Below, in pieces: positions 33,730-44,672 of a DNA stretch of 64,000 bases. The stretch covers positions 5,555,538 to 5,619,537 of the forward strand of contig NC_066553.1 of NCBI RefSeq assembly GCF_024679095.1, written 5' to 3'. The notes below the pieces were generated by a model that was not told where the DNA came from, did not search any database, and saw only the letters and a list, made by a program, of their open reading frames with translations. The position numbers were made by a program, and so were the translations under genes. Within the stretch, counting starts at the first letter, position 1; each line of letters starts with the position of its first letter. The DNA comes from Eriocheir sinensis. Taxonomy: Eukaryota; Arthropoda; Malacostraca; Decapoda; Varunidae.

Positions 33730-33945
33730 TTTTTTTTTTTTTTTTACAGCAAAGAAAACAGCTCAAGGGCAAAAAAAGAAAAAAAGGAAAGAATAATGAA
33801 AAAAAAACCGTTAATTATTGCTCCTGTAAAAAGGATTCAGAAGACTCCCCGAAAGAGAGGTCATTTCCGGGGGTAGAGGTGTCGTGATACTCTCCTCTTG
33901 AAAGAGTTCAACTCGTAGGCAAGAGGAAATAGAGATGGAGGAAGA
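33730..33945 (-). mobile_element. LINE 3' end (jockey/CR1-like family), minus strand
   Basis: Poly(T) at 33727-33745, then ACAGCAAAGAAAACAGCTCA, AGGGCAAAAA and TCTCCTCTTGAAAGAGTTCA: the reverse complement of the 3' region seen at 34.7-34.88 kb. A second copy begins in plus orientation at about 34154. Confidence 0.75.
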
Positions 33946-34061
33946 TTGGGTAAATATGGAGATTTACTACGCCCCTCCAGTATTGCCCCCACGAGAATAA
34001 TAACTTTTCCAAGGTCTCACATACTGCTGTACTTCTCTAGTTTTACCGGCGCATCATACAT

Positions 34062-34093
<32 letters not shown>

Positions 34094-34122
34094 GCAGCCC
34101 CCTGGTTAGGAGGGAGGGTCGA

Positions 34123-34139
34123 GGGGGGCGAAGCCCCCC
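34123..34139. other. G/C hairpin with GCGAAGC core
   Basis: Six G, then CGAAG, then at least six C: a 7-bp all-GC stem closed by a GAA triloop. The GCGAAGC core is a known exceptionally stable DNA mini-hairpin. A run of about 15-18 G lies 30 bp upstream. Confidence 0.7.
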
Positions 34140-34153
34140 CGTTAGAGGTACAT

Positions 34154-34890
34154 AGCTGTCACCATCTTCAACACTGAACATCCTCGGTCTATCCTTAACT
34201 CAAAATCTTAACTAGAAACTTCACATCTCCTCTCTCACTGAATCAGCTTCCTCGAGGTTGGGCGTTCTGTATCGTCTCCGCCAGTTCTTTTCCCCCGCAC
34301 AGTTGCTATCCATATACAGGGGCCTTGTCCGCCCTCGTATGGAGTATGCATCTCACGTGTGGGGGGCTCCACTTACACAGCTCTATTGGACAGAGTGGGG
34401 TCTAAGGCTCTTCTTCTCATCAGCTTTCCTCCTCTTACTGAGAGTCTTCTGCCTCTTAAATTCCGCCGCGATGTTGCCCCTCTTTCTATCTTCTATCGTT
34501 ATTTTCACGCTGACTGCTCTTCTGAACTTGCTAATTGCATGCCTCCCTCCCTCCCGCGGCCCAGCTGCACACGACTTTCTTCTCATGCTCATCCCTTTAC
34601 TGTCCAAATCCCTTACGCACGAGTTAACTAGCACCTTCACTCTTTCACCCCTCACGCTGGTAAACTCTGGAACAATCTACCTTCAGCTGTATTTCCTCCT
34701 GCCTACGACTTGAACTCTTTCAAGAGGAGGGTATCAGGACACCTCCCCTCCCGAAATTGACCCCTCTTTCGCCTACCTCCTTGGATTCTTTTTAGGAGCA
34801 GCGAGTAGCGGGCTTTTTTTATATTTTTTATTATTGTTTCTTTTTTTGTGTGCCCTTGAGCTGCCTTCTTTGTTGTAAAAAAATAAAATA
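34154..34890 (+). mobile_element. LINE C-terminal/3' fragment (jockey/CR1-like family)
   Basis: Encodes with frameshifts the post-RT part of this family: NILGLSL-like, RLGVLYRLRQFF, AQLLSIYRGLVRPRMEYASH and FRRDVAPLSIFYRYFHADCS. It ends with TTGAACTCTTTCAAGAGGAG, GAGCAGCGAGTAGCGGGC, GCCCTTGAGCTGCC and an A-rich tail at 34873-34900. 5' truncated; inactive. Confidence 0.85.
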
Positions 34891-34905
34891 AAAATAAATT
34901 GATAA

Positions 34906-35057
<152 letters not shown>

Positions 35058-35372
35058 CGGACGCTATATCCTTTCTCTCCCTCTCCCTAATCTCCCTTTC
35101 TTATATTTTCATTCTATTATTTTACTTATCATTTTCTTCATTCCTTTATTTTCGTTTCCTTATTGTTTCTTTTATTATTCCCCGTCTTTTCCTCACTTTT
35201 TCTGTCTTCTTTTTTTCCTCTTGTCTTTCTATCCCTCCACTATTCTCTATTATAGCTGTTTTTTTTTTTTCGTTCCTCCCAGTTTCTTTTCTCTTTTATC
35301 CTTTTCTTTCTTACCTCTTGCATTCTTTTTTTTTGTCTCCTCTTCTTTTCCATGCCTTTCTTCTCTCTTATT

Positions 35373-35376
<4 letters not shown>

Positions 35377-35431
<55 letters not shown>

Positions 35432-35463
35432 TCACAGGAAACAAGAGAAAAAGACGTTACATG

Positions 35464-35503
<40 letters not shown>
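35377..35503. repeat. (CT)n then (GA)n, facing each other
   Basis: (CT) at about 35377-35428 and (GA) at about 35468-35503, separated by 40 bp, so the two can pair. Confidence 0.92.
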
Positions 35504-35505
<2 letters not shown>

Positions 35506-35521
35506 AACGCATGGGCATAAT

Positions 35522-35650
35522 ATATAAGAACATAAGAACATAAGAACGCAGGAGTCTACAAGAGGCCGGTAGGCCTGTACGAGGCAGCTCCTTTGACCCT
35601 AAGCTCCCGTGTATCTAACCCCACCTAATATCGCTGTCCAAGTGAGTGCA
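35522..35650 (-). mobile_element. LINE-like 3' end with octanucleotide tail, minus strand
   Basis: AAGAACATAAGAACATAAGA repeats, then AGAGGCCGGTAGGCCTGTAC, AGGCAGCTCCT and CCCGTGTATCTAACCCCACC. On the minus strand the repeated GTTCTTAT units form a 3' tail. I know this arrangement as a common decapod dispersed repeat; the superfamily is not settled. Confidence 0.5.
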
Positions 35651-35904
35651 CTAAAGTGTACTCACTGGGGGGCGGAGCGTTTGAAGAAAGCAGTGATTGT
35701 GGGGGCTCAGTCGTCATTATGGACTTGGGGCTCGGCCTGGGAGGAGTAGTGTCGGGATTCGCTGCGCCCAATTCAATCTCAGGATGGAAACTACGTTCGC
35801 ATCGGCCACTCCGCCTGCAGGTGTGTGTGGGGGGGGGGGGGCAAGTTTTTTTTTACAGTATTGATTAAGACTTAATTGACTGTTTGCGTAATCACGTTTT
35901 ACTT

Positions 35905-36125
35905 AAGCGGTATTACAAGACACCTTCGCTTCTCACATCATCTATTTCTAAGGGCCAAGGAGGGGGGCAGTTGGGTTTTAATGAGTGTTTCTTGAGGTTC
36001 ACGGCACATAAGAAGGATCAGACTACCACCAGGGTCATAAAACTACTCCTGGAAATGCCCACAACTCCTATGAAAGCCTTGTCAAATATGTGTTTTTGGG
36101 CGGCGAAATGTCTTGTAATACGACC
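35905..36125. mobile_element. MITE with TATTACAAGACA inverted ends
   Basis: Left GGTATTACAAGACA and right TGTCTTGTAATACG are inverted. The inside (GGTTCACGGCACATAAGAAGG, AAACTACTCCTGGAAATG, GAAAGCCTTGTC) is shared with the element at 57.05 kb. Non-coding. 35656-35904, before it, contains an unassigned GC-richer stretch and a G run. Confidence 0.7.
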
Positions 36126-36212
36126 CTGCCGAGAAGGCGGGTAGATTTAGAGATGCAGGTCGGTTCTGCCAACTGCCCAGTTCTCCCCCTTCCCAAAAAC
36201 TGGCAATGGACC

Positions 36213-36600
36213 GTATTTTTTTTTTTTTTTTTTTTTTTTTTTACGTTGTTGCCTATTGCGCCGGTAGCCATCTTCCCGGTGGGGCCTGATGGTCGGCCCA
36301 AGGCTTCTTCCAGGTGGGGCCTGATGGTCGGCCCAGCCCGTTCTGGCGCAGGCGAGTGTTTATAGTGGCGCCATCTTGCATTGGCTCATGCTGCCCCCCG
36401 GAACTCTTACTTGATTCGCTTGGACGGCTTCCTCTAGAGTCCGGGTTGATGGGTGGTCTTCAGGACAGCATGTGGGTAGTTTTAAGCCACTCGGCGGTGA
36501 CCGAAAAATCCGAGTGGTAGCGTGAGGATTCGAACCCGCGTCGTCCATCACGCGGCGAATGTGGGTCCAGTACGCTATCACTTCGGCCACCGCCTACCCA
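36213..36600 (-). mobile_element. tRNA-derived SINE, full length, poly(A) end
   Basis: On the minus strand the head has a pol III A box (GTGGCCGAAGTGATAGCG, 36590-36573) and B box (GGTTCGAATCC, 36536-36526), giving a tRNA-like 5' part, followed by a body (CTGTCCTGAAGACCACCC, GGAAGCCGTCC, GATGGCGCCACTATAAACAC) and a run of about 24-27 A. The body holds a tandem duplication of about 31 bp (GGGGCCTGATGGTCGGCCCA on the plus strand, twice). Fragments of the same SINE are at 20345 and 49385. Confidence 0.8.
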
Positions 36601-37079
36601 CTATACAGGCTATACAGGCTATACAGGCAGCCCCACATATGGCCACTCAACTCCAGGCTGAATTTTCCATAGAGTTTAAGTTTTATACTAGAATGCGTCT
36701 GAGGCTGTCTCAGGGATACACGGCCATGACTGCTTCTCAGTGCAAATTGGCCAAGTTAATTTGGACAGACTGTAGTACCGGTTGGATTCCCAATACCGGC
36801 GCTTAGGGCCCAGACACACGGACGACTCTGTCGTGCGATTTTTAATCGCCTCTAGTCGCGAGTAGTTGATATAACATAGGTTTCAATGGGAAAATCGCTT
36901 ACCCCAACACACGGGCGGGTGTGTAAAAGCGACCACGCTGGGTAGTCCCAAGTACAAAGCGCTTGCAAGGCGATTAATCGCTTGGACCCCCCCACACATG
37001 GGCGACATCCTGTCGCCTTTCCGAGGTACCGGAAGTGATCTGTCAGTCAGTCCTCGCTCATCACTCCTTGCACTCACAC

Positions 37080-37253
<174 letters not shown>

Positions 37254-37393
37254 CGAGTCGCTTTACCCCATACACACGAGCAGGGCCGTGCAGAGGGGGG
37301 GGCGGAGGGGGCTCGAGCCCCTGCCCCTTTGAACCTTGATGCCCGAAGTGCCCTTTTGCAGCATACATAAACCGGAAAACATGGAAATCAGAA

Positions 37394-39374
37394 GGAGTTA
37401 ATCAGTGGAGAAAGGCTCTTGATAGAATTAAAGGTCACAGTGCCTCAGAATCACACATGTGTAGTATGGTGAGGTGGAACAATTCAAAAAAGAGATCACT
37501 GGAGGTAGCTTTCGAAATGGGTGACCGTGCATCACAAGCTGCTAAAGACAGGGAAAGAGAAAAAAACAGAGAAATCTTGTCCCGCTTACTAGCCACCACA
37601 CTTTACCTGGCAAGACAGGGATTGCCTTTCAGAGGAGATGATGAGAACCCGTCAAGCCAAAATAGAGGTAATTTCATAGAGTTGGTAGAGGTATTTGGTA
37701 AATATGACAGTGTAATTAAACTGCATTTGGAATTGGTAAAACAGAAGCAAGGAACTGCTAAAAGACCTCTTGTCTCACTCCTCTCCAACAGAAGTCAGAA
37801 TGATATGATTAGAGCTTTGGCCATATCAGTAAAAAGAGTGATCCAGAAAGAAATCCAAGAGAGCAAAATCTTTTCAATTCTCATGGATGAAACCACAGAT
37901 GCTGCACACACTGAGCAGGTTTCTTTTGTCATTAGGTATGTGCATAACATGAAAATCAATGAGCGCTTTCTTCAGGTGTGTAACATTCATAACACAAGGG
38001 GAGAATCTCTTGAAAACTTAGTGATAGATCTACTTGAAGAAAATAATCTGAAGTTGGAAAACATCAGGGGTCAAGGTTATGATGGTGCTGCAAACATGAG
38101 CGGACGCTTTAACGGACTTCAGTCAAGAATCCTGAAAAGAAATCCAAAGGCATTGTACGTACACTGCCAGGCACACTGCCTTAATCTGGTGCTGGTTGAA
38201 AGTGCAAAGTCAAACCTCTGTTTTGTCAGCTTCTTTAACTTAGTTGAAAAACTTTATGCTTTTGTGGCCAACTCATCCAAACGACACTCTGCATTTATTG
38301 AAATGCAGAAGACGATGTACCCTGATCAGCGACCACTGGAACTGCAGAAGCTGTCAGACACGCGTTGGGCCTGCAGAGAAACAGCCCTTTGCACTCTGAG
38401 GAAGGTCCTCCCAGCTGTCATGGAGTTTCTTGAGCAAATGACACAGCAAGACCCTCCAGACTCTTCAGCAGGTGATGCAATGATTCTACTCAAGAGCATC
38501 AACTTTGAATTCTTCCTGTGTTTGGAAATCACCTGTCCAATCTTCCAGGTAACTGCGATGGCTTCTAATGCTTTGCAGCAGAAAGACATGGACCTGGGTG
38601 CAGCATACAAAGTTGTTAATGGAGTTTTACAGGAACTGGCACACAGCAGAACAGAGGAGAAGTTTGATAATATGTATAAACAGGCTACAGAGAAGGCTGC
38701 ATCAGTGGGCCTGGACCCTCCAACTGAGATTCCTGGTCAAGCTAGGAGGAGGAAAATGCCAGCTAAGTATAAGTTCACTGCCACAACAGCTACCTTTGAT
38801 CACACTTTCCCTACTTTGCAAGACTACTATCGTGTTAAAGTGTATTACGTTTTTGTGGACACAATGACACACGAGCTTCGGAGACGGTTCAAAGGAGAAG
38901 ATAACTCCACTTGGGAATTCCTTAATGCTTTCCACAGCCTGATAGCTCCAGAGAACTGGAAAACAACAAATCCCCAACAGAAGTACTGCAAGCTGTGAAA
39001 AACTCTGTCAGTTCTATAACATTGAAGTAGACATATTGCAGACAGAACTTAAGGTGTTCCATGCATCATACTCATGCCCCTCACCCATCAGTGTGACATC
39101 TATTCTTACAGTGGTCAAAGAAAACAATGCACATATGGTTTTCCCTAACTTGACTGAGCTGCTGAAGACATATGGCACCCTCCCGGTGTCTACAGCTACT
39201 GTGGAACGTTCTTTCTCAAAACTGAAGCTGGTGAAAACAAAACTTCGCACCCTTTGCAGAGAGGATAGGTTGTCAGACCTTCTTTTACTTGCGATTGAAA
39301 AGGATATTCCAGTCAACCTTAGTGAAGTCATTGATATTTTTAAATGCATGGGTAACAGGAAGTTGCTGTTGTAA
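37394..39374 (+). pseudogene. hAT-family transposase (ZMYM1-like, DUF4371), frameshifted
   Basis: Cut-and-paste transposase. Coding sense begins before the first ATG of the main frame (37457), with residues VNQWRKALDRIKGHSASES near 37405-37460 that look like the end of a TTF-type zinc finger, but the Cys-rich start of that finger is absent. The main frame runs to 38998 with hallmark segments SILMDETTDAAHTEQVSFV, GQGYDGAANMSG, HCQAHCLNLVL and LSDTRWACR. A one-base shift near 38980-38994 moves the reading into another frame, which continues through CEKLCQFYNIEVDIL to the C-terminal dimerisation domain (STATVERSFSKLKLVKTKLR) and ends at 39374. Both the break and the missing zinc finger make this copy inactive unless the frameshift is a sequencing error. 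Confidence 0.9.
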
Positions 39375-39399
39375 CTGCAAGAGAAGATGCCACTGTAAT

Positions 39400-39401
<2 letters not shown>

Positions 39402-39433
<32 letters not shown>
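39402..39433. repeat. (CA)n microsatellite inside hAT 3' region
   Basis: About 16 CA units after the transposase. Confidence 0.95.
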
Positions 39434-39435
<2 letters not shown>

Positions 39436-39958
39436 TAGTGACCTTCTCTAAGTTCTCTTATCTATTCTTTCATCAATCAGTTACTTTTAGTTACATTAAT
39501 AATATTATAAAATAACTATGAATAAAGCCTACATCATTGATGTCTATGATATCTGTTAATAAATGCAGGCTGGATTATGAAGCAATAAACATTTAAGATT
39601 TCAGAAATATGAACTTTATTATTACTGGCCACTCTCTACTAATTTATACATCGAGTAATTTGAGTATGAACAATGATGTGGTATGTTGTGATTCGATGTT
39701 ATCTTTATGAATATGGGTTGCTACAATTCAGCCTGTTATAGTCAGGTATGCTTTTGTATCCTTTCTCAAATTCATGCTCCATGTGCCCCTTTTAAACTTT
39801 TGAGCCCCTGCCCCTCCAATGGTCTCTGCACGGCCCTGCACACGAGCGATTTTAAATCGCTTCTTACGCGATTTAAAATCGCTTCTAAGTCGTTCGTGTG
39901 TATGGGGTGGTCAAGCCGCTCAAGCGATTGTGAAGTCGCTCGTGTGCCTGGGCCCTTA

Positions 39959-40210
39959 TAGTGACACGCTCGCCCGCCTTGCTGTGCGAGTCGCTGCCCG
40001 TCTTCCCGCCATTTTGTCCTGCCTTGTTGTTACCATCCTCCCTCCCGCCACCATTATTTTATTAATTCATCTATTAGATCATTTTTCATGTCCGATTTTC
40101 TTTTTAAAGGTTTGCTAATATATACTATTATTGTTATTAGACTATGAGGCCATCCATAATAACTATATATATGCTATTTTTTATCGAAGAAATAAATATT
40201 CAATTCATTC
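39959..40210. other. Host DNA after the nested transposon
   Basis: 39960-40050 is GC-rich (CTCGCCCGCCTTGC, GTCTTCCCGCC) and would join 36802 in the ancestral sequence. No exon identified; a promoter here is possible but unsupported. Confidence 0.25.
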
Positions 40211-40282
<72 letters not shown>

Positions 40283-40426
40283 ATTAATTTATCCACCATA
40301 CACAATAAGCATTAAGCAATTTGGATCCACTCGATCCTTCTATCATATCATTAACATATACTGCAAACATAATTGGGGCCAGCACAGAGCCTTGCGGAAC
40401 TCCACTCATGACATTTTTCCAACTTG

Positions 40427-40481
<55 letters not shown>

Positions 40482-40489
40482 AAAGATGG

Positions 40490-40558
<69 letters not shown>
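40211..40558. repeat. (GA)n, (TG)n and (GA)n blocks
   Basis: (GA) 40211-40280, (TG) 40428-40481, (GA) 40494-40558, separated by a LINE fragment. Confidence 0.95.
40290..40427 (-). mobile_element. LINE RT fragment, minus strand
   Basis: Minus-strand translation reads SGVPQGSVLAPIMFAVYVND, the RT motif preceding the catalytic box in CR1/jockey-type LINEs. Both sides are cut by microsatellites. Confidence 0.78.
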
Positions 40559-40560
<2 letters not shown>

Positions 40561-40768
40561 CACCTGTCCTCAGGGGCTGACCTCACTCTATCATCATGAG
40601 AAATTTTGGGGCTGTTGAGACGGGGACGGGGAGGGGCGGTGGAGGCAGGTAGGGGGAGAGTTAGGTGGCTATGGACGATGAATTAGTAAAAATTTGAAAA
40701 GATTAGAAAATAGAGAGCCCAGCTCTGGTGTTCAAGTGACAACGGCCCCGACTGTACCTGCCCATCCC

Positions 40769-41574
40769 TACTTTTTTTTTAATTACAACAAAGGAGACGG
40801 CTCAAGGGCAACAAAAAGGGTGTAGAAAAAAAGGCCGCTACTCACCGCTCCCACAACAGACAAAAGTAAAGAGTAGCCAAAAGAGAAGTCAATTTCGGGT
40901 GGAGAGGTGTCTTGATACACTCTTCTTGAAAGAGGTCAAGTCATAGGCAGGAGGAAATGCAGACGAAGGAAGGCTGTTCTAGAGTTTACCAGTGTAAGGG
41001 ATGAAAGAGTGAAGATGCTGGTTAACTCTTGAACAAGGTTTTTTTTTTGACAGTATAGGGATGAGCTGGGTAGACAGTCGAGTGTAGCGGGGCCGCGGGA
41101 GGCGGGGGAGGCATGCAGTTTGCAGAAGAGCAGTCAGCGTGAAAATATCGATAGAAAATAGAAAGAGAGGCAACATGGCGGCGGAATTTAAGAGGCAGAA
41201 GTCTATCAGTAAGAGGAGAGCTGTGTGAGTGGAGCCCCCCCACACGTGAAATGCATACTCCATACGAGGGCGGACATGTCCCCTGTATATGGATAGCAAC
41301 TGTGCGGGGAAGAAGAACTGGCGGAGACGATACAGAACGCCCAACCTCGAGGAAGCTGATTTAGTAAGAGAATAGATATGAAGTTTCCAGTTAAGATTTT
41401 GGGTTAAGGAACGACCGAGGATGTTTAATGTTGAAGAAGGTGACAGCTGAGTGTTGTTGAAGAATAGGGGATAGTTGTTTGGAAGATTGTGTCGAGTTGA
41501 GAGGTGGGGAAAGTGGGTTTTGGAGGCATTGAAGGACACAAGGTTCCTTTTACCCTAATCGGAAATGATAGCAA
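40769..41574 (-). mobile_element. LINE C-terminal/3' fragment, minus strand, head-to-head with next
   Basis: Same family as 34154. The minus frame 41539-40979 encodes MSFNASKTHFP, TLNILGRSLTQNLNW, SSRLGVLYRLRQFFFPAQL, SIYRGHVRPRMEYAFHVWG, with the 3' end (GCTCAAGGGCAA, reversed) at 40769-40860. The 5' end abuts the opposite copy at about 41574. Confidence 0.85.
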
Positions 41575-42645
41575 CAGTGATGTTCCACAGGGCTCTGTCC
41601 TATCACCCACTCTCTTTCTGTTATTCATCAATGCTCTTCTTTCCATAACAAACTGTCCTGTCGACTCATACGCTGACGACTCCAGTCTACATTATTCAAC
41701 TTCTTTCAACAGAAGACCCTCTCAACAGGAATTACATGACTCCAGACTAGAGGCTGCAGAACGCTTAACCTCAGATCTTGCTATCATTTTCGATTGGGGT
41801 AAAGGAGCCTTGTGTCCTTCAATGCCTCAAAAACCCAATTTCTCCAACAATCAACTCGACACAATCTTCCAAACACCTATCCTCTATTCTTCGACAACAC
41901 TCAGCTGTCACCTTCTTCAACACTAAACATCCTCGGTCTATCCTTAACTCAAAATCCTAACTGGAAACTTCACATCTCTCTCACTGAATCAGCTTCCTCG
42001 AGGTTGGGTTGGGTTCTGTATCGTCTCCGCCAGTTCTTCTTCCCCGCGCAGTTGCTATCCATATGCAGGGGCCTTGTCCGCCCTCGTATAGAGTATGCAT
42101 CTCACGTGCGGGGGGCTCCACTCACACAGCTCTCTTGGACGGAGTGGAGTCTAAGGCTCTTCGTCTCATCAGCTCTCCTCCTCTTACTGATAGTCTTCTA
42201 CCTCTTAAATTCCGCCGCCATGTTGCCTTTCTTTCTATCTTCTATCGATATTTTCACGCTGACTGCTCTTCTGAACTTGCTAACTGGATGCCTCCCCCCC
42301 TCCCGCGGCCTCGCCACACACGACTTTCTACTCAAGCTCATCTCTTTACTGTCCAAATCCCTTACGCATGAGTTAACCACCATCTTCCTTCTTTCATCCC
42401 TCACGCTGGTAAACTCTGGAACAATCTTCCTTCATCTGTATTTCCTCCTGCCTACGACTTGAACTCTTTCAAGAGGAGGGTATCAGGACACCTCTCCTCC
42501 CGAAATTGACCTCTCTTTCGGCCACTCCTTTAACTCTTTTTATGGGCAGTGAGTAGCGGGCTTTTTTTAATATTTTTTATTATTGTTTCCTTTTTTATGC
42601 ATTTGAACTGACTCCTTTGCTGTAAAAAAACAACACAAAAAAAAA
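41575..42645 (+). mobile_element. LINE RT/C-terminal fragment, plus strand
   Basis: Starts at SDVPQGSVLSPTLFLLFINA, has the catalytic SYADDSSLHYS, and continues into the same C-terminal region and 3' end (GGGCAGTGAGTAGCGGGC, CTCCTTTGCTGTAAAAAAA). Frameshifts occur near 42000. The A-rich tail ends about 20 bp from the LITAF exon acceptor. Confidence 0.88.
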
Positions 42646-42665
42646 ACATAATGGTTTACTTGCAG

Positions 42666-42870
42666 CTGCTGCTCCAAGTCCTGCTCCAGCTCCAGTTGGT
42701 TACGTTCAAGCTCCTGCTCCAAGTCCTGCTCCAGTTACAATTGTTGCAGCTTTGGGGCCACAATCGGCACACATGAACTGTCCTTATTGCCATAATGATA
42801 TTACCACCATGATTAAAAAATCACCTTCTGAGAAAGCCTGGACCCTTGGAATACTCTTATGTTTAATTGG
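42666..42870 (+). CDS. LITAF: LITAF-like gene, penultimate coding exon
   Basis: First half of a LITAF (LPS-induced TNF factor) domain protein: a small zinc-binding monotopic membrane protein of late endosomes/lysosomes in animals. Acceptor TTTACTTGCAG (ends 42665), donor ATTGG|GTATGT after 42870; 205 nt, phase 1 in and 2 out. It encodes a Pro/Ala-rich stretch with the duplicated motif APSPAPxPV, then HMNCPYCHNDITTMIKKSP, the first zinc knuckle, and the start of the hydrophobic membrane-inserting segment (WTLGILLCLIG). The LINE tail immediately upstream leaves a poor pyrimidine tract. Upstream exons with the N terminus were not found; they may lie before the LINE pile-up or in unrecognised sequence. 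Confidence 0.9.
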
Positions 42871-43092
42871 GTATGTAATTTGATTTGTATGCTTTTTTTC
42901 AGTTATATATACAAGTTATGATAGCAAAATACACACACTGCATATCTGGCATAAATCTGGCCAACGAGATGGTTTCCTCCCAAGAAGACCGACTTTGTTA
43001 GCACAACTCTGTCTTCTCGCGGACTTGCAGGGAATTTATAAACTTTGTATCCCCTCTCCGGCCTGTTACTACAGCCGCAGGACAGGGAGCAA

Positions 43093-44091
43093 TTAAGGGG
43101 GAAAGTCATTTTTACGGTCGTGTTCGGACATTTTGATCTCCTGTGGGCGTAATTTTTCGTCTAGACTAATGATGCTTTTACAGTTTAAACACTAGACTGT
43201 GAGGTACCCCTGATATAATTTTCATAAAAATTGAAGGATTTTTTTTTTTTTTAAGTTTTACACATGCTCAAAAAATTCTTTTTCACGGAAAACTATTCAA
43301 AGTAAAGGAATATCCTTTATATGAGATTTAAATGACACCCAAAGGAACAATACTACATATTATCATTTGTATATCGCAAATAATAAGTGCACAAAACAAA
43401 ATCAATTCAAGCGGTAATTTTTTTCTGTAAAAACTTCCGAAAAAAAAATCACAGATCCTACAAACTTCGACATCAACGAATCTCAATATGCAGTTTTGTA
43501 GATAATTCTTTTCTGAGTATTATGCTGCAAAAAAATTAAAATCGTCCAAATACAAGTCGAGATATATAATTCTTTACATTAAAATTTTCATTTTGAGAAA
43601 AACGCACTTTTATGTTTAGGTGACAATGTACGGTACAGAGATGTTTTCTAGCACAACACAACTGTCTCGTTCCTTATCTTACTCTTCTGATAATGTTCAA
43701 GAGGTCAGATTTCCAAGGAAGCTCTTTCAGGTCATCTCAGGTCACTTCCACGGGGAGGGTGTGCTCACAATTGATTTTCCTCGAAGTAGATTTAGGCATC
43801 TGGTCCCCTCGCGTGGAGATGTGGAGAGACTATCATTCAGCACCATAATTACATATAATCACGAAAAAAATCGGAAAAAGAGGATGCAAATAGAAGATAC
43901 ACAAAGAGAAGTGACAGTATATATGTTTAAATCCCCCGTGCGTAGGGTAGTAGGTATTTAATTAAAGGCCACCATGACGCTCAAACGCTTGGCAGTGCGG
44001 CGCAGTACCTCCGCACGAGCCGCGTAAGTTCATATGGAAATTTAAAAAAAAAAATATTTTTTTCAACCGTAAAAATGACTTTCCACCTTAA
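43093..44091. mobile_element. 1-kb TTAA-flanked element in LITAF intron, with orphan frame
   Basis: TTAA at 43093-43096 and 44088-44091 flank inverted ends GGGGGAAAGTCATTTTTACG and GTAAAAATGACTTTCCACC (one or two mismatches in 22). TTAA suggests a piggyBac-type transposase acting in trans. The inside is AT-rich with one frame at 43620-43961 (113 codons) that has no recognised domain. Confidence 0.8.
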
Positions 44092-44451
44092 GGCATAATT
44101 ACATTATAAAGCAGCCGTGTCCGCTCCAAAAATAGGAAAAATTATGTTTTTAATAGCTCAGTTCAAAGTTGGCGCGCTGCTCGAGGGGCCAATAATGGCG
44201 CCCAACAGCCTTATACACAGGGCCGCTGTGGCAGAATGAAATGTCCAGCGTGTCCGGATGCCGTGTTTGCTGCCAGACGTGCGTGGCACCACCCTCAGGA
44301 AAAGCACCCCCCCCCCCCCCCCCACACACACACACATATATACACTTTTTACTTCAATCCAAGTAGCCTATCTCCGTGTTCGCACTAATCCCTCAACTAT
44401 ATTCTTTTTTTCTCTAGAATATGTTAACGTGAGACGATTTTTTTTCTTGTT

Positions 44452-44454
<3 letters not shown>

Positions 44455-44508
<54 letters not shown>

Positions 44509-44611
44509 TTAAGGTGGTGTCAGGAGTAGCCTATCAAGATCTTTTGTATATAACGAGATAACCTATGATTATTTATACTCATTTATTATTTTTCATATGG
44601 TTAAGCACTTC

Positions 44612-44669
<58 letters not shown>
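44455..44669. repeat. (TG)n(GA)n and (CT)n blocks in LITAF intron
   Basis: (TG)/(GA) at 44455-44509 and (CT) at 44617-44669; a C run of about 16 at 44308-44323. The rest of 44092-45224 shows no gene. Confidence 0.92.

Positions 44670-44672
<3 letters not shown>

Larger units (their letters stand above)
37273..39846 (+). mobile_element. hAT transposon with intact ends and 8-bp target duplication
   Basis: The element spans 37281-39838 (2558 bp). The ends are CAGGGCCGTGCAGAG and CTCTGCACGGCCCTG, a perfect 15-bp inverted repeat, with similarity continuing inwards (GGGGCTC). Direct 8-mers CACACGAG flank it (37273-37280, 39839-39846). It carries one transposase gene in two frames. Ends and duplication are unmutated, so insertion is recent. 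Confidence 0.95.

Noticed and set aside
36526..36590. Genuine tRNA gene on the minus strand
   Set aside because: A and B boxes are present, but a cloverleaf with a proper acceptor stem could not be formed and the unit continues into a SINE body with poly(A).
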